This document shows, piece after piece, positions 14,667 through 22,322 of a DNA stretch of 50,673 nucleotides. The DNA is taken from positions 1 through 50,673 of the IMG/VR virus record IMGVR_UViG_3300031645_000001. One strand, written 5' to 3'. This stretch comes from a virus. Positions within the stretch are counted from its first letter, which is position 1; each line of letters begins with the position of its first letter. The notes under the pieces were generated by a model. It was not told the DNA's origin. It did not search any database and saw only the letters and a program-made list of their open reading frames with translations. Both the position numbers and the translations under genes were made by a program.

Positions 14667-15035
14667 ATGAAAATAATCTACTGCTCTGTCTGTGGAACTC
14701 CTCTACCAGTAATCCGTAAGGCTGTAAAAGCCTATGGTAGAATAGTGGACATAATAGACCCTCATGAATGTGTAGATCCACCTGTACCTTTTGACTTAGA
14801 CCCACTCATCGTTCCTGAGTATACTGAGGAAACTGAGGAAAAAAGAAAGTTTGTACAAAATTTGGATAATCTAAGACCTTCAACAGTAAGCACCGCTGAC
14901 CTACGTGATAGAAGGAAGGAGCAAGATGTTAAATCATCTGCTCCATCTTCTCTCGTCGACAGCATTAAAGACCTAATGCCCAGCAGTCCAGAACATGAGC
15001 TTACTAACGGCAATTTTGAAGGGAATGAGTTATGA
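14667..15035 (+). CDS. Hypothetical protein with N-terminal zinc-ribbon-like motif
   Basis: 122 residues. YCSVCGTPLP at 5-14 and HEC near 33-35 could form a CxxC...HxC metal site. The remainder is acidic and Ser/Pro-rich (LIVPEYTEETEEKRK, LRPSTVSTADLRDRRKEQD), likely disordered with a short helix at the end. Starts directly at the HIRAN stop (GGAGGTAACC upstream) and overlaps the following start by ATGA. Confidence 0.65.
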   Translation: MKIIYCSVCGTPLPVIRKAVKAYGRIVDIIDPHECVDPPVPFDLDPLIVPEYTEETEEKRKFVQNLDNLRPSTVSTADLRDRRKEQDVKSSAPSSLVDSIKDLMPSSPEHELTNGNFEGNEL

Positions 15036-15325
15036 AAAAGAACGTCTTTATAGTAAATAAGTCATCGCATGACTTTTCTGCAGCGAGGAACTATGGAGAT
15101 GTAATCTTTCTCAGTGAAGGACCTATGAATCGTTATTCTACCAACAACATGATGAGAGTCTTTACTGAACGTATGAAAGATTCTACAGAAGAAGACTACA
15201 TAGTTCCTTGCTCTTTAAACGTCATGAATAGCATAGCTTGTGCAATTTTCGCTCATAAACATAGCAAACTCAACTTATTACTCTTTAAAAATGGAAACTA
15301 TATCGAAAGGAATCATATCTTATGA
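15032..15325 (+). CDS. Conserved phage hypothetical protein
   Basis: 97 residues. The segments FIVNKSSHDFSAARNYGD (residues 6-23), GPMNRYSTNNM and VMNSIACAIFAHKHSKLNLLLF belong to a recognisable phage family of unknown function. A Rossmann-like alternation of strands and helices is suggested. It overlaps both neighbours, fully embedded in the replication operon. Confidence 0.7.
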   Translation: MKKNVFIVNKSSHDFSAARNYGDVIFLSEGPMNRYSTNNMMRVFTERMKDSTEEDYIVPCSLNVMNSIACAIFAHKHSKLNLLLFKNGNYIERNHIL

Positions 15326-15361
15326 AAGGGATCTACGATAAGTATTTAGGAGGTGATTAAC

Positions 15362-15688
15362 TTGTATCGACTAAAGCTAACTACCACTGATGGTAGAACT
15401 ATCCTTGGCCTTTTCGTCCATAACTCAGATCGAATTCTCATGGAAAGAAAAGTTAGGAAAACGTCTTGGATGCTTCCTAGAAATAAAAAAGGTGAAATCA
15501 TAGGTGCTGCTAATCTTGAGTTCATCAAAGTAAAAAGTTATCCTAAGTCTGCTATCTACAAATCAGATGCAGCCTACTGGGATCATGAAGAGTTACTATT
15601 AAATAAACTTAATAAACTAATGGAGGATTGGAAGCCTTATGATTACAGAGAGAACATTGAAGAAATGGAGGAAGGAAGCACTACTTGA
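15362..15688 (+). CDS. Hypothetical protein, TTG start
   Basis: 108 residues from TTG 15362, chosen because AGGAGGT lies 7 bases upstream; an earlier GTG in frame overlaps that ribosome site itself. Small beta-rich start (YRLKLTTTDGRTILGLFVH, RILMERK) and an acidic helical end. Function unknown. The next gene begins inside its 3' end in another frame. Confidence 0.6.
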   Translation: MYRLKLTTTDGRTILGLFVHNSDRILMERKVRKTSWMLPRNKKGEIIGAANLEFIKVKSYPKSAIYKSDAAYWDHEELLLNKLNKLMEDWKPYDYRENIEEMEEGSTT

Positions 15689-15824
15689 AAATAGTGACTA
15701 TGCTAATCTACCACCTGATGCAAAAGATCATAATGCACTTGTGTATATAAATGAGTTACATAGTCGCATTCTTCGTATGACTCAAGAATTAATGGACTTA
15801 CATTTAATAAAGAGAGGAAAATAA
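15639..15824 (+). CDS. Small hypothetical helical protein
   Basis: 61 residues, mainly helical (MITERTLKKWRKEALLENSD, YINELHSRILRMTQELMDL). The first 20 residues could be a helix-turn-helix-like segment, but this is weak. It is followed by only one base before the nuclease start. Confidence 0.6.
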   Translation: MITERTLKKWRKEALLENSDYANLPPDAKDHNALVYINELHSRILRMTQELMDLHLIKRGK

Positions 15825-15825
15825 G

Positions 15826-16827
15826 ATGCTAATCCCCTACCACCCTACGTGGGACATAAAAGATTCATCTAAACTAGACACCTCCATCGAGTGTCTACGG
15901 CAATACTTCTTTCGTTACCTTCTCGGCTGGCGTCCTGATTATCCTGAACATGACCTTTACTTCGGTCAAGCTTGGCATCTCGCTCGTGAATACCAACTAC
16001 TAAACGGCTACCAAGATTTCCAAGGCGCTTATCAAGTATTTGAAGAATACTACCGCAAGGAATTTCCACCTGAAGGCGACGAACTCTACAAACCTAAAAC
16101 TCCAACAGGTGTACTAAACGCTCTGATGGAATTTGAAGCTCAATACTCTCGTGACTTAACTGACAATGAAGTAGTTGAAATAGACGGTGTTAAGATGACT
16201 GAAATTTCAGGCACTGTACCTATTGACGAAAATCGTACAATCTGCTATCGAATGGACTCTGTAATGAGGAGATTGGAAGATGGCAAGATCTTCTCCTGGG
16301 ATCATAAAACTACTCACGAAAAGTATCTATTAGGTCGACAGTGGTCTGAGAACTTTCACTTAAGTTTCCAGAATGGTACTTACACTCACTGCCTTTACTG
16401 TATGTTTCCTATTGAGCAAGTCTTAGGCATCGAATTCTGTGGTGTAGGTTTTACGTTCCTAAAGCGTGGATCTAAGAATCGTCCAGCAGGCTACCATGCT
16501 TCACTACGTAGAGTCCCTGCCTTTAAAACTCCTGAGCAAATGAATACTTGGCTCTGGACTATTAACAATCAGATGGATATACTAGACCGTGAGATGGATC
16601 GTCTCTCACATTGTAAGGAAGGTGACAGCGTCTTAATGGCGTTCCCTATGAACCCTAAGGCTTGCACAAACTATCGAGGCTGTCCCTTCCACGACTATTG
16701 CCTAGCATGGCAAAATCCACTACAACATTGCTACGAACCACCTATTGGTTTTAGAATTGAGTTCTGGAATCCAATGGAGCAGGATACTAGAAATAGAAAA
16801 GACCTTGAATGGAAAGGAGATAATTAA
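15826..16827 (+). CDS. PD-(D/E)XK nuclease, Cas4/RecB-like with Cys cluster
   Basis: 333 residues. ECLRQYFFRYLLGW (about 23-36) supplies the first Cys and the RecB-family arginine/tyrosine motif; GQAWHLAREYQ matches the conserved His helix; YRMDSVM and FSWDHKTT are the acidic and D-x-K catalytic motifs; C-terminal Cys residues in ACTNYRGCPFHDYC complete a probable 4Fe-4S cluster as in Cas4 and AddB-type nucleases. It probably resects DNA ends for recombination with the ATPase at 17592 and the ssDNA-binding candidate at 18664. Confidence 0.85.
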   Translation: MLIPYHPTWDIKDSSKLDTSIECLRQYFFRYLLGWRPDYPEHDLYFGQAWHLAREYQLLNGYQDFQGAYQVFEEYYRKEFPPEGDELYKPKTPTGVLNALMEFEAQYSRDLTDNEVVEIDGVKMTEISGTVPIDENRTICYRMDSVMRRLEDGKIFSWDHKTTHEKYLLGRQWSENFHLSFQNGTYTHCLYCMFPIEQVLGIEFCGVGFTFLKRGSKNRPAGYHASLRRVPAFKTPEQMNTWLWTINNQMDILDREMDRLSHCKEGDSVLMAFPMNPKACTNYRGCPFHDYCLAWQNPLQHCYEPPIGFRIEFWNPMEQDTRNRKDLEWKGDN

Positions 16828-17060
16828 TGTTTAGTAAACAAGAGAAGATAGAAATAGCTCAAAAAGTTGAAGAGTTATTACTAAGTTACAATCACCCAGA
16901 GATGCCAAAGGAAAAGCCTAATTTCTCTCTCCAAGTAAATGGAAAGCATAATTGGTCTTGGGCTGAAATACTTCCAAATTGGCACTATGAAAATAAGGAA
17001 CCATCTATTAATCCTTGGAATGAAGGAGTTAGAGAAAGAATGAAGGAGAGAGATAGCTAA
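16827..17060 (+). CDS. Hypothetical protein
   Basis: 77 residues, not recognised. Helical start (SKQEKIEIAQKVEELLLSYN) then a Trp/Pro-rich end (WSWAEILPNWHYENK, INPWNEGVRERMKER). Start overlaps the nuclease stop by one base (TAATG), and its own stop overlaps the next ATG in the same way. Confidence 0.65.
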   Translation: MFSKQEKIEIAQKVEELLLSYNHPEMPKEKPNFSLQVNGKHNWSWAEILPNWHYENKEPSINPWNEGVRERMKERDS

Positions 17061-17230
17061 TGCTAACACTTGAAAATACACTAAAGCTAATCAACGACTT
17101 AAAAAGACCTGATCAAGAGTTCTACGTTGAAGATCAATGGGGAAGACTTTACGAGGTAGAAGATGTCAGAATCTCAGATGATATGTTGATAGTTGACATT
17201 GACTTTATTGAATCAAAGGGGAGTAACTAA
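17060..17230 (+). CDS. Small acidic hypothetical protein
   Basis: 56 residues (LENTLKLINDLKRP, FYVEDQWGRLYEVEDVRI, DMLIVDIDFIESKG), acidic, alpha followed by three strands. Both ends overlap their neighbours as TAATG, strong evidence that this short frame is translated by coupling. Function unknown. Confidence 0.7.
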   Translation: MLTLENTLKLINDLKRPDQEFYVEDQWGRLYEVEDVRISDDMLIVDIDFIESKGSN

Positions 17231-17589
17231 TGAAAATATTAAGTAATAAAGAAATTGAATATAAAGACTGGTATGATAAAAATGACGATCCTTATGGTAA
17301 AGCTTGTCTTATTTTTGCTGAAAGATGGGCAGAACTGATGGAAGAAGCTATAGCCAAAGGAGAAAAACTTGAGTTAGTAGCTAAACAACTATCTCATGAT
17401 GCTGACGAAGAAGGAATAACAGGCTTTATGTACGGTATGGCAGTTAATATTCTCTCTAGTGTCTGGATACATAGAGAGAAACTAAGAATTTGGCATAATC
17501 TCAATACCCAAATAAGTAATGAAGGAGAAAAAGCTAATGAATCTGGAAAGGTTTTAAATCCAGCACTTTTAAATATAAGAGGTAACTAA
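17230..17589 (+). CDS. Conserved phage hypothetical protein
   Basis: 119 residues. YGKACLIFAERWAELMEEAI, SHDADEEGITGFMYGMAV, WIHREKLRIWHN and GKVLNPALLNIR are signature segments of a widespread phage and prophage protein of unknown function that tends to sit beside recombination genes. All-helical. Directly precedes the RecA-like ATPase. Confidence 0.75.
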   Translation: MKILSNKEIEYKDWYDKNDDPYGKACLIFAERWAELMEEAIAKGEKLELVAKQLSHDADEEGITGFMYGMAVNILSSVWIHREKLRIWHNLNTQISNEGEKANESGKVLNPALLNIRGN

Positions 17590-17591
17590 CT

Positions 17592-18434
17592 GTGGCCTAC
17601 AATTACCATAAGGAACTACAAAAAGTAAAGGAATTTTACGAGGGTGACCCACTTCAAAAGCGTTTCTCAGCACTTGTAACAGGGGAAACTAACGCTGGGA
17701 AAACTTTCATTCTCCGTACAGCACGGCGTCCTATTCACATAGACTCGTTTGATCCAGGAGGTACCAAATGTCTTAGGGATCTCATTGAAAAAGGTGACGT
17801 AATAGCTGACACTCGCTGGGAATCTGATGATCCTTTCAGTCCTACAACTTTCGCTGAGTGGAAGAAAACTATTGATATAAGAATGAGAATAGGTTATTTC
17901 AATCACTTTGGAACTTATTGCTTAGATTCTGCAACTACTTTTGGCGACGCTGTAATGAATGAACAGTTAGCTAGCAAAAATCGAGCAGGTGAAGCTCCTC
18001 AGCATCGTCATGACTATAATCCACAGAAGGTAAGTATGACTAATTATATCAAGAAACTAATGCGCTTACCTTGTGACTTTATCATGACTGGACACTTACG
18101 AGAGATTAAAAAGCTAGTCCGTATAGACCCTAAAACTGGGATAGCAACTGAAGATATAAAGTATCGCTTCTTAACAACTGGTCAAGCAGTTGTAACTATT
18201 CCACTTCTTTTTGACGAGATCTATGTCATAATAGGTAAAGATGGCAGAGGACGTGAACCTAAGCGTGAAATGCTTATCGACTCACTAGGTGAGTACATTG
18301 CTAGGTCACGCTTGAAAGCTAACGGTAAATTAGAAGCAAAGGAGCCTCCTGACATCCGTGCGCTGCTAAAGAAAATAGGGCTAAGTTGGGAGGATAAACC
18401 TAAGTTGGATTTGAAAGGAGGTGATAAAGAATGA
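17592..18434 (+). CDS. RecA-like phage ATPase (Sak4/AAA_24 type)
   Basis: 280 residues, GTG start at 17592 two bases after the previous stop. Walker A GETNAGKT at 31-38, a Walker B-like YCLDSATTFGD near 107-117, and a conserved FIMTGHLREIK segment fit the small RecA-related ATPases (Sak4/AAA_24) found next to phage ssDNA-binding proteins. They promote single-strand annealing or recombination. It sits between the nuclease and the candidate SSB, supporting this role. Confidence 0.8.
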   Translation: MAYNYHKELQKVKEFYEGDPLQKRFSALVTGETNAGKTFILRTARRPIHIDSFDPGGTKCLRDLIEKGDVIADTRWESDDPFSPTTFAEWKKTIDIRMRIGYFNHFGTYCLDSATTFGDAVMNEQLASKNRAGEAPQHRHDYNPQKVSMTNYIKKLMRLPCDFIMTGHLREIKKLVRIDPKTGIATEDIKYRFLTTGQAVVTIPLLFDEIYVIIGKDGRGREPKREMLIDSLGEYIARSRLKANGKLEAKEPPDIRALLKKIGLSWEDKPKLDLKGGDKE

Positions 18435-18637
18435 GTGGAGATCTTTGGAAACATAGAAGTAAGGGTATAAGTTGTGCTACCTGTATGTGGTACATTGAAA
18501 AGGTTAAGGCTGAAGGTAGTAAAAACACAGCCCCAATCGGCAGATGTAGACGACACGCTCCCACTATGAATGGTTACCCAGTTGTATTTGAAACTGATTG
18601 GTGTGGAGATCACAAGCTAAATGAAAACGTAGTTTAA
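18431..18637 (+). CDS. Small zinc-binding phage protein
   Basis: 68 residues. CATCMWY, GRCRRHAPT and WCGDHK supply four Cys and two His in the spacing of a small treble-clef or zinc-ribbon protein seen in phages. Overlaps the ATPase stop by ATGA with GGAGGTGA upstream. Perhaps a cofactor of the ATPase or SSB. Confidence 0.7.
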   Translation: MSGDLWKHRSKGISCATCMWYIEKVKAEGSKNTAPIGRCRRHAPTMNGYPVVFETDWCGDHKLNENVV

Positions 18638-18663
18638 TTAACTATTAACGAAGGAGAACTATC

Positions 18664-19080
18664 ATGTCATTAGTTGACTACAGCGATTTAGAAAGAGACA
18701 TTGACGATGCACCTGAGCCCAAGGTTCTTAACAGAGGAGCAAAAGTAAACGCTCGCATCATCTTTGTAAATGAAGGGATCTCAGACAAGAATGGAGCTCA
18801 GTGGTACATGCCTACCTTTGATGTACCTGATGATTCTATGGTAGTTGAGTTCAACGATTTCTTCTGGGATCTCTCAGAGCAAAACAAGGTTGACCCAAAG
18901 CAGTTCCAACGTAACCTTTATCGATTCAAGAATTTTGCAGAAGCTTTCGACATTGACTATTCCCGTCCTTTCTCATGGACTGATGACCTTCTAGGTAAGG
19001 AAGGTTGGGTAATCCTTGGGACTAAAAAAGACGACTATGGTGAGAAGAATTCTGTCTCGAAGTATGTCTCTGGAAAGTAA
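18664..19080 (+). CDS. Putative single-stranded DNA-binding protein (DUF669-like)
   Basis: 138 residues. Residues 20-60 (VLNRGAKVNARIIFVNEGISD, WYMPTFDVPD) form the beta barrel opening, the middle is helical (FQRNLYRFKNFAEAFDID), and the end GWVILGTKKDDYGEKNSVSKYV closely follows the closing segment of DUF669-type phage OB proteins. Position after a Sak4-type ATPase is the usual place for a phage SSB. A large hairpin follows the stop. Confidence 0.7.
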   Translation: MSLVDYSDLERDIDDAPEPKVLNRGAKVNARIIFVNEGISDKNGAQWYMPTFDVPDDSMVVEFNDFFWDLSEQNKVDPKQFQRNLYRFKNFAEAFDIDYSRPFSWTDDLLGKEGWVILGTKKDDYGEKNSVSKYVSGK

Positions 19081-19084
19081 CCAA

Positions 19085-19123
19085 GCCTAGAATGGTTGAA
19101 GATGATGAGATTCCATTCTAGGC
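19085..19123 (+). terminator. Strong hairpin after the SSB gene (terminator-like, no T tract)
   Basis: GCCTAGAATGG (19085-19095) and CCATTCTAGGC (19113-19123) pair perfectly over 11 bases around a 17-base loop. No U run follows, so it may be an mRNA-stabilising or processing hairpin and not a true terminator. Confidence 0.6.
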
Positions 19124-19132
19124 ATTAATCAA

Positions 19133-19157
19133 TGATTGTACGAAATTCGTACAAACT
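19133..19157 (+). repeat. 25-bp palindromic element, copy 11
   Basis: Arms TGATTGTACGA and TCGTACAAACT. It abuts the left arm of a second stem-loop (19157-19210). Confidence 0.85.
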
Positions 19158-19210
19158 TATTAAGGTGAGGGTGGGAAACTGGTGGGCAAAGTAAAGTGTA
19201 ACCTTAATAA
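19157..19210 (+). other. Stem-loop with G-rich loop between two palindrome copies
   Basis: TTATTAAGGT (19157-19166) is the exact inverse of ACCTTAATAA (19201-19210). The loop contains GAGGGTGGG and GGTGGG, several G runs that could make a two-layer quadruplex. The stem ends coincide with the inner edges of palindrome copies 11 and 12, giving one compact nested structure without coding potential. Confidence 0.65.
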
Positions 19211-19234
19211 GTCCATCCAATAATCGAACGAACT
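19210..19234 (+). repeat. 25-bp palindromic element, copy 12
   Basis: Arms AGTCCATCCAA and TCGAACGAACT; left arm degenerate, right arm perfect. Begins on the last base of the preceding stem. Confidence 0.75.
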
Positions 19235-19252
19235 TAAAAAAGGGGATTAAAG

Positions 19253-19531
19253 ATAACAACTAATAAAAATGTTGCTGCAGTAAGAAGAGAATCTCAGGTG
19301 GAATCTGAGATATCTATATTAAGTCAGTCATGTAATGAGCTTATTGATACAATATCAACACTGGAAGATAGGTTAACTAATATACTAAACTCAGAACTTC
19401 CATGCAAAGCTGAGGCGGATAAAGATGAGAAAGAAAGAGTCCCACTTGCAAATGCAATAAGAAGTGAGTCAGATAAGATAGTATACACAGTTCATAAATT
19501 GGCAACTTTAATTAACAGAATAGAACTGTAA
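19253..19531 (+). CDS. Hypothetical coiled-coil protein, probable ATA start
   Basis: 92 residues if translation begins at ATA 19253, seven bases after AGGGG, giving the plausible start (M)TTNKNVAAVRRESQVESE. The alternative GTG at 19298 (77 residues) lacks a ribosome site. The protein is helical (ISILSQSCNELIDTISTLED, SDKIVYTVHKLATLINRI), likely a coiled coil. This is the second gene in the early unit with ATA where ATG is expected. Function unknown. Confidence 0.6.
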   Translation: MTTNKNVAAVRRESQVESEISILSQSCNELIDTISTLEDRLTNILNSELPCKAEADKDEKERVPLANAIRSESDKIVYTVHKLATLINRIEL

Positions 19532-19556
19532 CTAACCCAAAACAAAGGAAGCAGCT

Positions 19557-19868
19557 ATGACTAACGAACAATTTCTTATCGAACTTGAATCAGCTTTCCT
19601 TCGTAGTAAACAAATCCTTAATAAAAAAGAAAAGGAATACTCTGAAGGAGTCGACCGCTTTGATCAATTTAAAAAGGTTGCTATTCTCAACAACGTCTCA
19701 CCTACTGAAGCTCTCTGGGGTATGGCTTCTAAGCATGTAACTTCTATAGCAGATATGTGTAAAGATCCAAAAATGTACGATTTAAAACAGTGGAGAGAAA
19801 AACTTACAGACCTTCGCAATTATACCTTTCTTGCTGATGCGCTGTTAATTGACTTAGAGGTGAAGTAA
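19557..19868 (+). CDS. Nucleotide-modification-associated (DUF1599/Nmad1-like) protein
   Basis: 103 residues. RFDQFKKVAILNNVSPTEALWGMASKH with SIADMC and WREKLTDLRNYTFLADALL matches the small all-helical DUF1599/Nmad1 family, often found beside phage nucleotide-metabolism genes. It lies just upstream of dCMP deaminase, in keeping with a dNTP-related role. Whether it acts in base hypermodification is unknown. Confidence 0.7.
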   Translation: MTNEQFLIELESAFLRSKQILNKKEKEYSEGVDRFDQFKKVAILNNVSPTEALWGMASKHVTSIADMCKDPKMYDLKQWREKLTDLRNYTFLADALLIDLEVK

Positions 19869-19901
19869 GTATTTAATACTTGGGCAGTAGGTTTAGGAAC
19901 T

Positions 19902-20537
19902 ATGACTAGATACATTCAATCAATCTGTTATAAATGTGACCCTCGTCACTATACACCTGGTAAAACAATCCAGGTAGATAACGAGGGTTGCTGTACTTCA
20001 TGTGGAAGGGATATAATGACTAAAATCTGTAATCCATTAGACTCTAAAATATATGCTAATGTACAACCAGAACGAGAAAATTACTACAGAGAAAAACTAA
20101 AGCGCTGGGATACCTACTTCTACTCTATCTGTGTTGCAGTAGCTTCTAAATCACCTTGCCTTTCTCGCCAGATAGGTGCTATCCTAGTACGAAATAAGAG
20201 AATAATCTCAACAGGTTTCAACGGTCCTCCTGTCAACTATCCTCATTGCTTAACCTGTCCTCGAAAAGAACAAGGATTTAAATCTGGTGAAGGTCTCCAC
20301 ATTTGCCCTGCTACTCATGCTGAGGGCAACTGTATAGCAACTGCAGCTTTGAATGGAGTTTCTACATTAAACACTGCACTTTACATGAACTGCATCATAT
20401 CTTGCAAAGACTGCATGGCTTTACTAATCAATGCAGGAGTTAAGGAAATAATAGTTGATAAATCTGAACCTTACCACTATCTAGCACTTGAAATGGCTAA
20501 ACATGCTAACATTAAAATAAGGAAATTCATACTATGA
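19902..20537 (+). CDS. dCMP/cytidine deaminase
   Basis: 211 residues. Zinc motif THAEGNCIA (His-Ala-Glu) and the downstream SCKDCM pair of Cys are the deaminase catalytic signature; ISTGFNGPPVNYPHC is the substrate-loop segment of dCMP deaminases. The first 45 residues hold two extra CxxC pairs (CYKCDPR, CTSCGRD), an additional zinc ribbon. It makes dUMP from dCMP, the substrate for the ThyX encoded at 26167. Ends by ATGA overlap with the next gene. Confidence 0.85.
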   Translation: MTRYIQSICYKCDPRHYTPGKTIQVDNEGCCTSCGRDIMTKICNPLDSKIYANVQPERENYYREKLKRWDTYFYSICVAVASKSPCLSRQIGAILVRNKRIISTGFNGPPVNYPHCLTCPRKEQGFKSGEGLHICPATHAEGNCIATAALNGVSTLNTALYMNCIISCKDCMALLINAGVKEIIVDKSEPYHYLALEMAKHANIKIRKFIL

Positions 20538-21724
20538 AAATCTTAGTACTTGGCTCAGACGGTTACATCGGCTATCCACTCACTCAACACTTACTCAAAG
20601 AAGGTCATCAAGTAATAGGACTCGACAACTACTCAAGACGTGGGAGAGTAAGTTATCTTGGAAGTAATTCACTAACTCCTATAAAAGAACCTGATATTAG
20701 AACAAAATACCTAAACACTCTTGGAGAGTACTTAGGAACTATTCAACATACTTTAAATGAGCATAGTATAGATGGACTTAAAAATGCTATCAGGAAATTT
20801 TCTCCATCTAATAACTCAATAGATGCTATAGTTCATCTTGCTGAGCAACCTTCAGCACCTTGGTCTATGTTTAATGCTCAACAAGCTGTAATAACCCAGC
20901 GTGAAAACGTTTTAGGAACACTAAACCTTCTCTGGATAATGAAAGAAATCTGTCCAGAAGCTCACTTAGTTAAATTAGGAACTATGGGAGAGTATGGAAC
21001 ACCTACTTGTGATATTCCTGAGGGAGTTATACCTGAGGATTGCATAGGAAACATTCAAGACGAATATCATGGATCTGTAGCAGAATGTCCTATGTCCGGA
21101 CTCCTCTTCCCTCGCACACCTGGTTCCTTCTACCACCTAACCAAAGTACACGATACTTACAACATCCACTTTGCTTGTCGTAACTGGGGATTACATTCCA
21201 CTGACATTATGCAAGGTGTCTTATTTGGACTTGAGTCTGGAACTCGCTTCGACTACGACGAATACTTTGGCACAGCTATTAATCGCTTCTGTGTTCAGGC
21301 TATAATAGGTATGCCACTTACTGTCTATGGTTTAGGTCAGCAAACTCGTGGATTTCTACCTCTAAAAGATTCTATCCAGTGTTTAACAATAGCGTTAGAA
21401 AACCCACCTGAACTTGGTGAGTATAGAACACTTAACCAATTCGAGAATATTTACTCTATTAATCACTTAGCTGATATGGTATGTAGAGGTGCTAAACAAC
21501 TAGGAATCCATGCTTCTATTTCTCACATTTCTAATCCACGTAAGGAAGCTGAAAGTCATTACTACAATCCAGATCATCAGAAGCTATTTGATCTAGGTTA
21601 CATACCTACTACTAATATCCAAGGTGAGATAAATAACTTACTTGAAACTATCTTACCTTACAAAGATCGAGTAATTAAAGATGTAATAATGCCTAAAACA
21701 AACTGGAGGTTAACTAATGGCTAA
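20534..21724 (+). CDS. sqdB: UDP-sulfoquinovose synthase homologue (SqdB/SQD1 family)
   Basis: 396 residues, the normal length for this family. NAD motif GSDGYIG (7-13); LVKLGTMGEYGTP contains the catalytic Thr; FYHLTKVHDTYN contains the YxxxK pair; then DYDEYFGTAINRFCVQA, GMPLTVYGLGQQTRGFL, NPRKEAESHYYN and YKDRV all follow plant SQD1/bacterial SqdB in order. The family converts UDP-glucose and sulfite to UDP-sulfoquinovose for sulfolipid or, in archaea (Agl3), protein glycans. In this genome it lies inside the DNA-metabolism operon, overlapping dCMP deaminase, with no sulfoquinovosyltransferase next to it. A sulfated sugar for virion or host-surface glycans is the simplest inference. Confidence 0.88.
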   Translation: MKILVLGSDGYIGYPLTQHLLKEGHQVIGLDNYSRRGRVSYLGSNSLTPIKEPDIRTKYLNTLGEYLGTIQHTLNEHSIDGLKNAIRKFSPSNNSIDAIVHLAEQPSAPWSMFNAQQAVITQRENVLGTLNLLWIMKEICPEAHLVKLGTMGEYGTPTCDIPEGVIPEDCIGNIQDEYHGSVAECPMSGLLFPRTPGSFYHLTKVHDTYNIHFACRNWGLHSTDIMQGVLFGLESGTRFDYDEYFGTAINRFCVQAIIGMPLTVYGLGQQTRGFLPLKDSIQCLTIALENPPELGEYRTLNQFENIYSINHLADMVCRGAKQLGIHASISHISNPRKEAESHYYNPDHQKLFDLGYIPTTNIQGEINNLLETILPYKDRVIKDVIMPKTNWRLTNG

Positions 21725-21962
21725 TGAAAACTACAAGCCGCGCTTCTCATTTGAGGTAAGTGAGGAACAAAAGCAGCGTGCTGATAAAGTACTTTCTACC
21801 TACGGCTTACGCAAAGCTATCTTTGGTCAAATCTTAGACGATGTCTGTGACTTGATCGAAGAGTATGGTGGAGTAGCTATTGGAGTAATAATGAGTGGCA
21901 AGATAAAACCTAGAGACGTAATTCCATCTATGAAGCGAGCAGAGGAGGTGGGCAAAAAATGA
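21717..21962 (+). CDS. Possible ribbon-helix-helix DNA-binding protein
   Basis: 81 residues. PRFSFEVSEEQKQRADKVL (8-26) then LRKAIFGQILDDVCDLIEEYG gives a strand-helix-helix arrangement compatible with ribbon-helix-helix repressors. GGAGG lies upstream; the start overlaps the SqdB-like gene by 8 bases. If it binds DNA, the dispersed 25-bp palindromes are candidate targets. Fold assignment by pattern only. Confidence 0.6.
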   Translation: MANENYKPRFSFEVSEEQKQRADKVLSTYGLRKAIFGQILDDVCDLIEEYGGVAIGVIMSGKIKPRDVIPSMKRAEEVGKK

Positions 21963-22153
21963 AAATCTGTGCTATGTGTGGTAAGAAACTAGTAAATGCA
22001 ATGCTACCTTTCAAGATAGTCATGGGTAAAGATATAACCATTGATGCATGTGGAAGGTGCTTTATGCTAACCAGAATCAATGACTTATTAATACAAATAA
22101 AGGAGCAACGAAATGGCAGATCTGAGCGACCTAGAATACAAATCCCTCACTGA
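21959..22153 (+). CDS. Small double-CxxC zinc-ribbon protein
   Basis: 64 residues. CAMCGKK (4-10) and CGRCFML (about 31-37) form a two-knuckle zinc ribbon, followed by a basic tail. Overlaps the upstream gene by ATGA and the downstream gene by 41 bases in another frame. Possibly a nucleic-acid-binding accessory. Confidence 0.65.
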   Translation: MKICAMCGKKLVNAMLPFKIVMGKDITIDACGRCFMLTRINDLLIQIKEQRNGRSERPRIQIPH

Positions 22154-22319
22154 TATGAACAACGATGAGGCTATAGAACTAATACGTCAAATTAGGCTCA
22201 GCCGTAGAATACCAGTAAAAAAGGTTAAAAAGACAACTAAAGCAACTAAAGCAAAAGCAGCAGTGCAACCAAATGCTGATCAAGCAGCTGAACTATTAAA
22301 GATCTTAACTGGAGGTTGA
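22113..22319 (+). CDS. Small phage protein with basic centre
   Basis: 68 residues. LSDLEYKSLTDMNNDEAIELIRQIRLSRR is a recognisable conserved phage segment of unknown function, followed by a Lys/Thr-rich stretch (KKVKKTTKATKAKAA) and a short helix. AAAGGAG precedes the ATG inside the end of the zinc-ribbon gene. It directly precedes the ParB-methyltransferase gene. Confidence 0.7.
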   Translation: MADLSDLEYKSLTDMNNDEAIELIRQIRLSRRIPVKKVKKTTKATKAKAAVQPNADQAAELLKILTGG

Positions 22320-22322
22320 CTA

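Noticed and set aside
15322-15360. 12-codon frame overlapping the end of the 15032 gene
   Set aside because: Too short to support; no conserved feature. It may only be a coupling leader for the TTG-start gene.
16219-16243. A possible 24th palindrome copy in the nuclease gene (CGAAAATCGTACAATCT)
   Set aside because: Only one arm fits, the other is unrelated, and its reading frame differs from that of the seven in-gene copies. Treated as chance.
19085-19234. CRISPR-like repeat array from the two palindrome copies
   Set aside because: Only two copies with a structured, non-unique spacer, and no cas genes; the Cas4-like nuclease belongs to the recombination set.
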